Positions 1 through 8,268 of a DNA stretch of 64,000 bases are shown here, piece after piece. The stretch is from Chloroflexota bacterium (lineage in GTDB: Bacteria; Chloroflexota; Ktedonobacteria; Ktedonobacterales; Ktedonobacteraceae). The stretch spans positions 1 through 64,000 of the forward strand of contig CADDZH010000002.1 in NCBI GenBank assembly GCA_902812455.1, written 5' to 3'. How positions within the stretch are numbered: the stretch's first letter is position 1; every line of letters starts with the position of its first letter. The notes under the pieces are model-generated. The model made no database searches and was not told the DNA's origin. It was given only the letters and a program-made list of their open reading frames with translations. Made by a program: the position numbers and the translations under genes.

Positions 1-1
1 C

Positions 2-1039
2 GATTATTTTGAGTCCGATTATCTACGGGCGGCCTTTGCAGGGCAGGGAGTGATCGGCACATTCATTGGCCCCAAAACCCCCGGCTCGGTATACGTGATG
101 TGGCATCACATGCTCGGTGAGGTCAATGCCCTGAAAGGCGTATGGGGCTATGTGCGAGGAGGCATGGGCCGCATCAGCTTCGCCATGGCGGCATCCGCCG
201 AAGCGCATGGAGCACTCATTCGCACCAATGCACTAGTTCAGAAGATTCTCGTACATAATGGCCGGGCCGAGGGTGTACGCCTGGAAAATGGCGAGGAGAT
301 AAGGGCAAGCGCCGTTCTTTCCAACGCAGACCCAAAACGCACCTTCCTGCAATTTTGTACGGATGCCGGGCTTGACAAGGGCTTCATCAAGCGCATCTCA
401 GAGTTCAAAACGGAGAGCGCGGTGATCAAGGTCAATGTGGCCCTGAAAGAGCTGCCAAGTTTCACATGCCTGCCGGGCACGACACCAGCCTTGCAGCATT
501 TTGGGTCACTGGAAATCAGCCCGACGCCCGACTGGGTGCAAGAGGCTTACGAGGATGCTGAGCGAGGCGAACTCTCGCAAAAGCCCTACATTGAGGCATA
601 TATGCAGACGGCTACCGACCCAACGGTTGCTCCGCAGGGCTGCCACACGATCTCGATGTTTTGCCAGTACGCCCCGTACCATCTCAAAGGACGAGAATGG
701 ACGGAGGAGCTCAAGAACGAGATGGCCGATCGTATTATTGCTACAGTGACCGAGTTTGCGCCGAATTTTGCGGATGCCGTTATGGACAGGCAGGTGCTCA
801 GCCCGCTTGATATCGAGCAGCGTTATGGCATGCCCAACGGAAACATCTTTCATGGTGAGATTACCCCTGATCAACTCTTCTCGTTCCGCCCAACGCCGGA
901 GTGCTCGCATTACCGCACGCCCATCCAGGGATTATACCTTTGCGGCTCTGGAACCCATCCTGGAGGCGGTGTGATGGGCGCACCGGGACATAATGCGGCG
1001 ATGGCACTGCTAAGCGATTGGCGGAGAACGCAAAAATAA
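2..1039 (+). CDS. Phytoene dehydrogenase-like FAD oxidoreductase, 5' partial
   Basis: The reading frame is open from the left edge of the window, so the N-terminal Rossmann FAD-binding part lies outside and only about 345 C-terminal residues are seen. They match the PYROXD2/CrtI-like amine oxidase superfamily: a middle segment with GGMGRISFAMAASA, a conserved AVLSNADPKRT stretch, and the C-terminal FAD-binding signature GLYLCGSGTHPGGGVMG followed by GHNAA. Such enzymes oxidise or desaturate lipid-like or carotenoid-like substrates with FAD; the substrate here cannot be told. No carotenoid gene (crtB, crtE) is next to it, so a true phytoene desaturase role is not supported. The next gene is on the opposite strand. 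Confidence 0.85.
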   Translation, partial: DYFESDYLRAAFAGQGVIGTFIGPKTPGSVYVMWHHMLGEVNALKGVWGYVRGGMGRISFAMAASAEAHGALIRTNALVQKILVHNGRAEGVRLENGEEIRASAVLSNADPKRTFLQFCTDAGLDKGFIKRISEFKTESAVIKVNVALKELPSFTCLPGTTPALQHFGSLEISPTPDWVQEAYEDAERGELSQKPYIEAYMQTATDPTVAPQGCHTISMFCQYAPYHLKGREWTEELKNEMADRIIATVTEFAPNFADAVMDRQVLSPLDIEQRYGMPNGNIFHGEITPDQLFSFRPTPECSHYRTPIQGLYLCGSGTHPGGGVMGAPGHNAAMALLSDWRRTQK

Positions 1040-1138
1040 GGTCAGGCGCTGGATTTAGCTGCTACTACTAGCGCCGCCATTGTCTCTTCATAGGGAATAA
1101 GTTTTTGCGTAAATTCGCCTGGGGAGCGGAGCGTAGCT

Positions 1139-1240
1139 GTAGGGGCAAGGAGAGGCAGGGTGGCGGCGTGGGGGCCTTGCGCTTGCCCTCGCGCCTCCTG
1201 CTCACTCTCCCCAATCCCAATAAACCTACCTTTGTAAAGC
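1139..1240. repeat. Dispersed repeat family A, copy 1
   Basis: The block starts GTAGGGGCAAGGAG, contains GGGGGCCTTG, CTTGCCCTCG and a GC-rich palindromic core, and ends AAACCTACC plus TAAAGC. The same layout recurs at 8170-8268, and the first part recurs at 31878-31940. The last 19 bases overlap the end of the esterase gene on the minus strand and contain its TAG stop codon. This is a REP-like non-coding element, not a gene. Confidence 0.8.
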
Positions 1241-1885
1241 CATCATCTCCCGCACAAAGCGTACTTCATCAAGATTGATCGTGTGCCCCATGCGAGGATA
1301 AAGGCGCATGGTCACATCACCACCCATGCGCTGCAAGACTTCCGCCGTGAGCTGCACGCGCTCTTTTGGGATATGAGGGTCGTGATCGCTGCACCCAAGA
1401 AAGACAGGCATGCCTGCGAACGAACCCGGATAATCACGAGGCGTACTATCCGGCCCGATCAGGCCTCCACTTAGAGCAACAAGGCCGCCATAGCGCCTGG
1501 CATGGCGAGCTGCATATTCGAGCGACAGGCATGCCCCTTGCGAAAAGCCCAGGAGGATTGTGCGCTCTGCTGGAATCCTAACTTCATTCAGTTGAGCAAA
1601 AAGTGAAGCAATGACTTCTAGCGCGGACGAGAGCCAGGGCTCGTTGCTGTCTATGGGAGCGAGAAAGCTATTGGGATACCATGAATTTGCTGCCGCCTGC
1701 GGGGCCAGGTAGGCGAAACCGGGCGCCGCGAGGTCAGCCACCAGTTCAAGGATATTTTCTGCACTCGCGCCGCGTCCATGCACCATGATCATGGCAGCCC
1801 GGGCATCCTGCACTGGCACCCCAGCCGTTAACACAGGTTGGCCCTGATGTGGGCCTGAAATTTCTCTTGCAAAATCGCTATCCAT
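1226..1885 (-). CDS. Phospholipase/carboxylesterase-type alpha/beta hydrolase
   Basis: The 219-residue protein has the compact fold of the phospholipase/carboxylesterase family (PF02230, as in YpfH or EstB). The oxyanion region MVHGRGAS is near residue 35, the nucleophile elbow is GFSQGACLS, the acid is in CSDHDPHIP and the catalytic histidine is in MGHTIN near the C-terminus. It probably hydrolyses short-chain carboxylic esters in the cytoplasm; there is no signal peptide. The start is supported by AAGGAGAGGAG directly upstream of the ATG at 1885. The final codons and the stop lie in a copy of repeat family A, so the C-terminus may have been redefined by that element. Confidence 0.85.
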   Translation of the reverse strand: MDSDFAREISGPHQGQPVLTAGVPVQDARAAMIMVHGRGASAENILELVADLAAPGFAYLAPQAAANSWYPNSFLAPIDSNEPWLSSALEVIASLFAQLNEVRIPAERTILLGFSQGACLSLEYAARHARRYGGLVALSGGLIGPDSTPRDYPGSFAGMPVFLGCSDHDPHIPKERVQLTAEVLQRMGGDVTMRLYPRMGHTINLDEVRFVREMMALQR

Positions 1886-1965
1886 CTCCTCTCCTTACCC
1901 GCTTTCGGAACTGCATACATCATTAATGAAATTTGACCATCAAGATCGGCAAGGCCAGTGTGTGG

Positions 1966-2065
1966 CATGTCATGTTGAGCGAGTGCAGCCCAGCCCTGAA
2001 CGAAGTGAAGGGGAAACATCCGATGCCCGCCAAGAGAGATCCTTCGCTTCGCTCAGGATGACATG
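1966..2065. repeat. REP/MITE-like repeat, family B, copy 1
   Basis: About 100 bp bounded by CATGTCAT on the left and ATGACATG on the right, an exact 8-bp terminal inverted repeat. Internal blocks GTTGAGCGA, GAAACATCCGATGCC, GAGAGATCCTTCGC and GCTCAGGATG recur in the same order at 31318-31413. No coding potential; it sits between divergently transcribed genes. Confidence 0.8.
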
Positions 2066-2230
2066 TATTACCATTCTGGTTGTTAAAAATCTTAAATTGG
2101 GTGAGGATGTCACTATTGTATCACCTGGTGTTTGTTTGATACGTCTTTGATACACCAATGATATTCTAAAAATGCCCGCCTCAGGCGTACAGTTACAGTA
2201 GAGGCTTGTTATGCGTGCCCTCTAAGGAAA

Positions 2231-2252
2231 GAGAGCAATGTACATTGCTCTC
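2231..2252. promoter_or_regulatory. Perfect 22-bp palindrome upstream of the gene at 2283
   Basis: The half-site GAGAGCAATGT is followed at once by its exact reverse complement. It lies 30 bp before the start of the small membrane protein. There is no run of T after it, so an operator for a dimeric repressor or activator is more likely than a terminator. TTTGATAC occurs twice about 100 bp upstream (near 2136 and 2148). Confidence 0.55.
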
Positions 2253-2282
2253 AATGTAAGAAAATCATAAGGAGGTTCATGA

Positions 2283-2696
2283 ATGACTGTTCGCGATGCG
2301 ATTAATCGAGGCTATAACCTGGTTGGCACGGCGATTGTCGCGATTAGTGGTTTTGCCTTTTTCCCGGAGTTCTTTACAGAAGATGAGTTGACCCATAAGC
2401 TTGATGAAGGCGTGCTCTTCCTGCTCGCACTTGGCTCTATCGCCTGGTACCTGATCGGGAGAAACAAATATTCTCGCACTATCATCCCAATCCTTTTTAC
2501 CACCGCTGCGCTGGTTATGAAACTGCTGGCCTTCTTCTTGCTTGAGACCGGAGATCCAACAGACCTGGGCGACGAGTTCGGCGCGCTAGTTCTCTTTGTG
2601 ATCTCATTAGCCTTCCTGATCTGGCAATACGTGAGTATCAAGCGCCTGGCAGCCAGAGAGGAAGCGGCAGGAGAACTCGTTGGGAGCGCCAGATAA
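2283..2696 (+). CDS. Small four-helix membrane protein of unknown function
   Basis: This 137-residue protein is not one I recognise. Four hydrophobic segments are visible, roughly residues 14-30, 45-62, 67-87 and 99-117, separated by short charged loops; the C-terminus is charged and probably cytoplasmic. The start is firm: AAGGAGG lies seven bases before the ATG. A perfect palindrome just upstream suggests specific regulation. It ends two bases from the end of the convergent gene. Confidence 0.75.
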   Translation: MTVRDAINRGYNLVGTAIVAISGFAFFPEFFTEDELTHKLDEGVLFLLALGSIAWYLIGRNKYSRTIIPILFTTAALVMKLLAFFLLETGDPTDLGDEFGALVLFVISLAFLIWQYVSIKRLAAREEAAGELVGSAR

Positions 2697-2698
2697 GA

Positions 2699-3247
2699 CT
2701 ACAACGAATCGAGCATAGCGCGAATAAAGCCAACGGCAACTGAAAGCCAGTCAAAGGAGTGGGTCCACGCGACCCACTCCTGCTGTGTTGGCCAGGCTGG
2801 CCTGTAGCGAGGGATCATTTCTCGCGGCATGACAATGGCCCACTTTGTCCCTTCACCCAGGCCACCTGGAGTGATGCGCACCGAGATGTTGAAGACGTTC
2901 TCTTGAGGAAGGCGTTGCTTCCAATTGGGCATGGCTTTGAGCAAGGGATCGCGCCGCCAGGCCGTGAATAGAGCGGGGTCTTCGGGCGCCCCACTTTGTG
3001 AGCGCCGCAGCGTGATTACTTGCCCAACGACGGCGGAACGATCCCATTCTGGGAAGCGCAGCCAGACCGAGTAGCGATATTCGTCAAGCCCTGCTGTCTT
3101 GATGAAGGAGCGATAGCCCTCACGCTCGATGCGGCGCTCGCTGTCGCTCTGCCAGAGGGCAACCATAGCATCGAGGCGTTTTTTCTTCTCTTCCTCGCTC
3201 AGGGCAGCGAAAGGGCCGGTATCAGGTGGATATTGCTGCGCAGGCAT
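2699..3247 (-). CDS. Conserved hypothetical protein, 182 residues
   Basis: No family recognised. The protein is soluble, has no signal peptide, and is rich in Trp and Arg, with a charged N-terminal helix (LSEEEKKKRLDAMVALW) and a mixed alpha/beta body. Its ATG lies inside the 3' end of the upstream pseudouridine synthase gene (26-bp overlap), with AGGAGT six bases upstream, so the two are probably translationally coupled. That coupling is the only functional hint. Confidence 0.7.
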   Translation of the reverse strand: MPAQQYPPDTGPFAALSEEEKKKRLDAMVALWQSDSERRIEREGYRSFIKTAGLDEYRYSVWLRFPEWDRSAVVGQVITLRRSQSGAPEDPALFTAWRRDPLLKAMPNWKQRLPQENVFNISVRITPGGLGEGTKWAIVMPREMIPRYRPAWPTQQEWVAWTHSFDWLSVAVGFIRAMLDSL

Positions 3248-4295
3248 CTATGACTCCTGAATCGATAGGAAAGTAAGATTGCAGCCAGGAGACTAAATCA
3301 TCTGCCAGGGGTGCAACGAATGTGCATAAGGCATTATCAGGGTAACGGCGTAGTTGCAGGCTGTAGGCATGCAAGAACTGCCGTTGTAATGCAGCCTGGG
3401 GTGTGCCAGGCTCTGCAGGAGGAGCATAGACCTGGTCGCCTACAATGGTATATCCCAGGGCCGCCAGGTGCGCCCGGATCTGGTGCGTGCGGCCGGTTAG
3501 CGGGCGGGCTTCTAGCAAAGTGAACTCTCCAGAATCAGAGCGGGCCAGCGCTCTTATGATCGTTGTTGCTTCCTGCCCATCCGGGCCAACGATACAGCGG
3601 CGACGATCCGCAGGGTCGCGCTGTAGCGGCCCATCCAGCACAAACTCGCAATGCAAGGGAAGCAATGTGGGTGAGCCTGTCGTAGGGGCGGGAGCGGCGG
3701 GAAGGAGCGGTGGGGACGCTTGCGTCGCCCTCGTCGCCTCAAAGGATGTAGCCCCACCGCCAGGTGTCGTTTGCATTTCCCCGCGCGGATTTGTTATAGT
3801 AATAGTAGTACGGGGACGAGACCAATCATAAGCTCTCTTCTGTACGACGGCCAGGTATCGTTTGACGACGCTATGCTCGTAGAACTGGCGAACAACATGA
3901 CGGCGGGAAGATTCAGTGCGGGCCAGGACTACGACGCCCGAGGTGTCTTTGTCAAGGCGATGCAAGAGCGATGGGCGAGGAAGCAGCCCCTCATCTTTCC
4001 ACTGGCGTTGCCGGCGCCTCTCACGCAGCATGGTCTGGATGTGTTCAGGAGCGCGTGTCCATGCCGGTTCATCGGGCAGATCGGGAGGCTGCCAGTCATC
4101 AGCTCCCTGCTGCTGGACATAGGTCAAGATCATGTCCCACATGGTATCACCAGTATGCTTATAGGTGGGATGGATAACAAGACCAGCCGGTTTGTTGACG
4201 ACAAGCAGGAAATGGTCTTGATAAATGATGGGTATGGTAGTATGATTAGCCAGCATACGGTGAGTATATGGTGTGAGGGAGGTTGATGTCAACAT
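3222..4295 (-). CDS. RluA/RluD-family pseudouridine synthase with a repeat-derived insertion
   Basis: The protein isomerises specific uridines of rRNA or tRNA to pseudouridine. The family signature HRLDKDTSGVVVLART (catalytic Asp in RLDKDTSG) is clear, as are VNKPAGLVIHPT near the N-terminus and RPLTGRTHQIRAHLA near the C-terminus. It is about 357 residues from the ATG at 4295; an ATG at 4256 is an alternative start. No S4 domain is seen. Between the catalytic core and the CEFVLDGPL strand there is a low-complexity Ala/Pro/Thr stretch encoded by a copy of the dispersed GTAGGGGC repeat (3682-3740), which looks like an in-frame insertion into a surface loop. Confidence 0.88.
   Translation of the reverse strand: MLTSTSLTPYTHRMLANHTTIPIIYQDHFLLVVNKPAGLVIHPTYKHTGDTMWDMILTYVQQQGADDWQPPDLPDEPAWTRAPEHIQTMLRERRRQRQWKDEGLLPRPSLLHRLDKDTSGVVVLARTESSRRHVVRQFYEHSVVKRYLAVVQKRAYDWSRPRTTITITNPRGEMQTTPGGGATSFEATRATQASPPLLPAAPAPTTGSPTLLPLHCEFVLDGPLQRDPADRRRCIVGPDGQEATTIIRALARSDSGEFTLLEARPLTGRTHQIRAHLAALGYTIVGDQVYAPPAEPGTPQAALQRQFLHAYSLQLRRYPDNALCTFVAPLADDLVSWLQSYFPIDSGVIDACAAIST
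3682..3740. repeat. Dispersed repeat family A, variant copy inside a coding sequence
   Basis: Starts GTAGGGGCGGGAG and ends ACGCTTGCGTCGCCCTCG, the same plan as the intergenic copies at 1139, 8170 and 31878 but with a different palindromic arm. It is read in frame as Ala/Pro/Thr-rich residues of the pseudouridine synthase. Confidence 0.6.
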
Positions 4296-4569
4296 TCTAT
4301 ATCCTATGGCTATAAGAAAGCCTGTGTAGGAAGGTTAATAAATGAGGGAAAGACAGGGGACAAAAAGTACTATTGTGTACTGGATGCATAGACAAAGGCA
4401 AAGTTGCATTGAAAGCTTACGTAATCTCGCTTTAGACACTCCCTGGAAGAACTTTACAAACTTGCGCCGTTGATTACTATATAAACTCGTGCGAACTGCA
4501 CAAGCATTGCATGTCCCAAACGTTGTTGCCGATAAGAAAAAATGTAACTTTATTAGAAGGTGTTGCAAA

Positions 4570-5934
4570 GTGAAAGTATACCGGCTTTCGGTGCGAGAGC
4601 ACCTGGTGTTAAATGTGTTATGGTTTGCGATTAATGCGCAATCGGCGGCGCTCTTGCCGCTGGTTATTCCGGCACAAATTGCCTTGTTTATCTCCTCGCA
4701 TCAGGTAGGGAGTACAGCGCAGGCAGTTTTTCTAAGCTGGCTCATTATAGGTGCTTCCGCGATTTCGTTACTCATGCCACCCATCATTGGAGCGCTTTCC
4801 GATAAGACCACAGCAGGGTTGGGTCGTCGCCGTCCCTATATACTGGTTGGCGGCCTGGTGTTGCTCCTGAGCACGCCTTTGCTGGTCAGCGCAGGCAATC
4901 TGGCTATTTTCCTGGCAGGGCTTGCCCTATTACTTGTGGGGAAAAATATCCTCACCCCTGCCTATCAAGGGCTGGTGCCGGATTGCGTGCCGGAAAAGCA
5001 ACGAGGGGAAGCTGCCGGATATGTGGGCGTCATGACGCTGCTTGGCAATGTGGTTGGATTGGGCCTGGCGGCATGGTTATTAAGCGGTGTAAACCAGCAT
5101 TCCTTCAACGTGACACTGATCCGCGCCAATGCGGGTATCTACTATATCGTCACAGCCGCTCTCATGCTCATCAGCGTGCTGATTACAGTGCTCTGGGTAC
5201 GCGAGATGCCGTTGTTGACAAAGCCAGGTGATATGGTCAAAGACGGAGAACTTGCCCTATCCAGGCTGGTGAGCAACTTTGTCAAGGATTGGATAGCGCC
5301 CTGGCGCTGCTATAACTTTACGGTCGTGTTTCTGGCGCGGGCAGCCCTGATGCTCGGATTAGCTCTGTTCATGACCTATATCGAGTACTACTTTGCCACC
5401 GTGCAGCATGTTGCCAATTTTGTGCAGGTGACCGGCATCGTAGCCATGCTGGCATTGGGTGGAGCAGTAGTGAGTGGCTTGCTGTCTGGCATTCTCTCAG
5501 ATCGTTTCAAGCGGCGAGCACCGGTCGTCTGCATTGCTACCCTCTGCATGAGCATGGCATCTATAGCCTTTGTGTTTTTCCCCAGCGGTCTGGTAGCATG
5601 GCTCTGGCCGTTAGGCGTGATGTTCGGGCTGGGATTTGGGGCTTATTCGAGCGTAGACTGGGCGCTGTCAATCGATGTACTCCCTTCAAAGGAGAAGGCA
5701 AGCAAAGACCTGGGGCTATGGAATGCGTCAACGACACTGCCGGCAGTACTGGCCCCCTTGTTTGGTAGCCTGATTATCAATGCCGCTGCTGACGCGGGAC
5801 ACATCGTGCTCGGCTACCGGCTGATTTTTGGCGCGGCGGCCCTCTTCCTGCTGCTTGCAGCAATCGGCGTGATGTTTGTGCGTGAACGGGGCAAAATAGA
5901 GCAGATAGCCGAGCAGATAGAAAATATCGCGTAA
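4570..5934 (+). CDS. MFS transporter, SLC45/GPH-like
   Basis: A 454-residue integral membrane protein with about 12 transmembrane segments. The loop-2 motif LSDKTTAGLGRRRPYI is typical of the SLC45/sucrose-transporter branch of the major facilitator superfamily and of GPH sugar:cation symporters; a second such loop, LSDRFKRRAP, begins the C-terminal half. Sugar-proton symport is the likely role, but the substrate is unknown. I choose the GTG at 4570 because AGAAGG lies eight bases upstream and the membrane domain starts soon after; an in-frame ATG at 4489 has no such site. The phosphoesterase gene follows with a one-base gap. Confidence 0.85.
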   Translation: MKVYRLSVREHLVLNVLWFAINAQSAALLPLVIPAQIALFISSHQVGSTAQAVFLSWLIIGASAISLLMPPIIGALSDKTTAGLGRRRPYILVGGLVLLLSTPLLVSAGNLAIFLAGLALLLVGKNILTPAYQGLVPDCVPEKQRGEAAGYVGVMTLLGNVVGLGLAAWLLSGVNQHSFNVTLIRANAGIYYIVTAALMLISVLITVLWVREMPLLTKPGDMVKDGELALSRLVSNFVKDWIAPWRCYNFTVVFLARAALMLGLALFMTYIEYYFATVQHVANFVQVTGIVAMLALGGAVVSGLLSGILSDRFKRRAPVVCIATLCMSMASIAFVFFPSGLVAWLWPLGVMFGLGFGAYSSVDWALSIDVLPSKEKASKDLGLWNASTTLPAVLAPLFGSLIINAAADAGHIVLGYRLIFGAAALFLLLAAIGVMFVRERGKIEQIAEQIENIA

Positions 5935-5935
5935 T

Positions 5936-7063
5936 ATGCACATCAAGGCTATTTGTGCCGGAAAAGCCATTAGCTGGCTTGAGGAATTGAAACACTATAG
6001 ACTCGTATGGATTGCCCTGATTATTGTGCTGGCTAGTTGTGGAGGCTCACCATTTACACAGCCGGCCAGCACAAGTAGCTCACCGCTACCACAGAGTTCG
6101 CCAGTTGCCTTTCCACCGGGCGCAGCTCCGCAGCATATTTTCTATATTATGATGGAGAATCACAGCGCCAGCCAGATTCTCGGAAATACAGCCGATGCTC
6201 CGTACCTGAACCAACTGGCGAACGCATATGGCACGGTCGCTCATTACTACGGCGTAACTCATCCCAGCCTGCCTAACTACCTTGCAGCGATATCCGGCGA
6301 TTTTCAAGGAATCTGGGACGATTGCCAGGCGGGAGCAGATATCACCTGCGCACCGCAATCATTTAGTTCATCACTCACTCAGGCAGAATACACAAACGCT
6401 GCCAATCGCCCGCATATGTTCAATGGAGAGACGATCGTCGATCAACTCGAGGCCCACCACCTGACATGGAAGGCCTATATGCAGTCTATGCCGTCTGCTG
6501 GTTTTACAGGCGCGAGCTACGGGCTGTATGCCGAAAAGCATGATCCTTTCATGTATTTTTCCAGCATTCGCAACAATCCTGCTCGTATTCAGCGTATTGT
6601 GCCCTTTACCGAGTTCCAGCAAGACTTGCAGTCAGGTAACATCGCCAACTTTGTCTGGATTTCGCCCGATCTCTGTAATGATATGCATGGCGCTCCAGAT
6701 TGTTCATCCTATGATAGCCTGATTGCACAGGGCGATAGCTTTATTCGCTCTACTGTGCAGGAGATTATGAGCTCTGCCGCCTGGAAAGAGCGCTCAATCA
6801 TTGTCATCACATGGGATGAAAATGATGGTGGCAACACCGGATGCTGCAACAGCCCAACGGGAGCTAATGGCGTAATGCTGGGAGGCGGAGATGTGCCAAT
6901 CATCATCATTACCTCACATGGGCCGGCGCACACCGTGCTCGCCAATGGATCGTATAACCACTACACGTTGCTCGCCACAATAGAGCAGTTGTGGAATCTG
7001 GGCTGCCTGGCAAATGCCTGCAATTTTAACAATTCGTCGCTCATGAACCCGCTTTTCTCATAA
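5936..7063 (+). CDS. Secreted lipoprotein phosphoesterase (acid phosphatase/phospholipase C type)
   Basis: About 375 residues of the phosphoesterase family PF04185. An N-terminal hydrophobic helix ends in LASC followed by GG, a lipobox, so it is probably an exported lipoprotein. Metal and catalytic signatures are visible: MMENHSASQI (Glu, Asn), THPSLPNYLA, SPDLCNDMHG and the late TWDENDGG and THGP motifs. It would hydrolyse phosphomonoesters or phospholipids outside the membrane. The annotated ATG follows the preceding stop by one base; a TTG just before the hydrophobic segment could also serve. A Ser/Pro-rich linker follows the lipobox. The gene is probably co-transcribed with the MFS transporter. 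Confidence 0.88.
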   Translation: MHIKAICAGKAISWLEELKHYRLVWIALIIVLASCGGSPFTQPASTSSSPLPQSSPVAFPPGAAPQHIFYIMMENHSASQILGNTADAPYLNQLANAYGTVAHYYGVTHPSLPNYLAAISGDFQGIWDDCQAGADITCAPQSFSSSLTQAEYTNAANRPHMFNGETIVDQLEAHHLTWKAYMQSMPSAGFTGASYGLYAEKHDPFMYFSSIRNNPARIQRIVPFTEFQQDLQSGNIANFVWISPDLCNDMHGAPDCSSYDSLIAQGDSFIRSTVQEIMSSAAWKERSIIVITWDENDGGNTGCCNSPTGANGVMLGGGDVPIIIITSHGPAHTVLANGSYNHYTLLATIEQLWNLGCLANACNFNNSSLMNPLFS

Positions 7064-7154
7064 GCGCATAAGCCATACCCCTTCCCAAAAGTGTTAAAAT
7101 GATAGCATGTACAGATTCGGAGAACATGAATAGCCCAAGGGGTAATAGCACAGG

Positions 7155-8138
7155 ATGGACATGGAATTTATACATTATCATAGTACGCCCTACCTCAGAG
7201 ATCCGGTATTGGTCGCGGCCCTCGCCGGGTGGAACGACGCTGCCGATGCTGCAACAACGGCCATCAAATACCTTATCGATCTCTGGAAACCGCCCGTAAT
7301 CGCAGATATTGATATTGAAGATTTCCTGGTTTTTACCGAGAGCCGCCCCACAGTCAAGCTGGTAGATGGCATGCAGCGCTCCATTGTCTGGCCAAGCAAC
7401 CAGTTCCTCTCTCACGCGGCACTTGATCTGCACCATGATATTATTCTCTACCTCGGTGTCGAGCCGCACCTGAAATGGAGGACATTTAGCAACGCATTTC
7501 TCGATGTGTGCAGGCACTACCACGTTTCTGAGGTAATATTACTCGGGGCTTTGCTTGCTGACATTCCACATTCAATTCCGGTTCCCATTTCCGGCACCGT
7601 CACAAATGCGGATATCCAGGAACGGCTCAAGGAAATGGATATTCATGGCTCGCGCTATGAAGGGCCAACCGGTATGATCGGGGTCTTGCAAGATGCCTGC
7701 CGGAAGGCGGCTATACCCGCAACAAGCCTCTGGGCTGCGGTGCCACACTATCTGGCCGCTACGCCGAATGTTAAGGTGACCTCTGCACTGCTGACGTACC
7801 TGAATACCTTTATGTCCCTCGGCCTGGACTTGAGCGATATCCAGGCAGATGCGCTCCGCTTCGAGCAGCAGATCACAGCGCTGGTGGCACGAGATCCGGA
7901 TGCCAGCGAGTATGTACGCAGGCTGGAGGAGCGGGCAAGCGGGCTGGCAGAGTTCGACGAGGACGAAGAGGATGAAGAGGACGAAGAGGAGGATGAAATC
8001 TTCAATCCTGACCGGCCAACAAGTACAGGACCTCTCCCAAGCGCAGAGTCATTGATCCGTGGCGTTGAAGAGCTTTTACGGAAACAGCGCGAGGATGGTC
8101 AACAACAAGACACAGAGGGAGATGAGGAGCACGACTAA
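7155..8138 (+). CDS. PAC2 family protein
   Basis: A 327-residue protein of the PAC2 (proteasome assembly chaperone 2-like) family, widespread in archaea and actinobacteria and of unsettled bacterial function. Visible features are the opening LVAALAGWNDAADAAT, typical of the family, and central segments on GALLADIPH, TGMIGVL and AVPHYLA. The C-terminal 60 residues are a strongly acidic Asp/Glu run (around residues 273-285) and then a charged helix. The ATG at 7155 has AAGGGG about 12 bases upstream; an ATG two codons later is also possible. No proteasome gene is seen nearby. Confidence 0.85.
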   Translation: MDMEFIHYHSTPYLRDPVLVAALAGWNDAADAATTAIKYLIDLWKPPVIADIDIEDFLVFTESRPTVKLVDGMQRSIVWPSNQFLSHAALDLHHDIILYLGVEPHLKWRTFSNAFLDVCRHYHVSEVILLGALLADIPHSIPVPISGTVTNADIQERLKEMDIHGSRYEGPTGMIGVLQDACRKAAIPATSLWAAVPHYLAATPNVKVTSALLTYLNTFMSLGLDLSDIQADALRFEQQITALVARDPDASEYVRRLEERASGLAEFDEDEEDEEDEEEDEIFNPDRPTSTGPLPSAESLIRGVEELLRKQREDGQQQDTEGDEEHD

Positions 8139-8169
8139 CATGAATCCGCCCAGGAAGCGGAACGTACCT

Positions 8170-8268
8170 GTAGGGGCAAGGAGCGGATGTGGAGCGGCGT
8201 GGGGGCCTTGTGCTTGCCCTCGTGCCTCTTCGTTCCTCATACACCCAGCAAACCTACCTCTCTAAAGC
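8170..8268. repeat. Dispersed repeat family A, copy 2
   Basis: Same layout as the copy at 1139-1240: GTAGGGGCAAGGAG, GGGGGCCTTG, CTTGCCCTCG, then about 80 bp from the start AAACCTACC and TAAAGC. The terminal block again overlaps the 3' end of a minus-strand gene and contains its TAG stop. Confidence 0.8.

Noticed and set aside
7748..8005. Serine-rich minus-strand ORF
   Set aside because: It is the antisense of the Asp/Glu run in the PAC2 gene, which yields Ser codons on the other strand.
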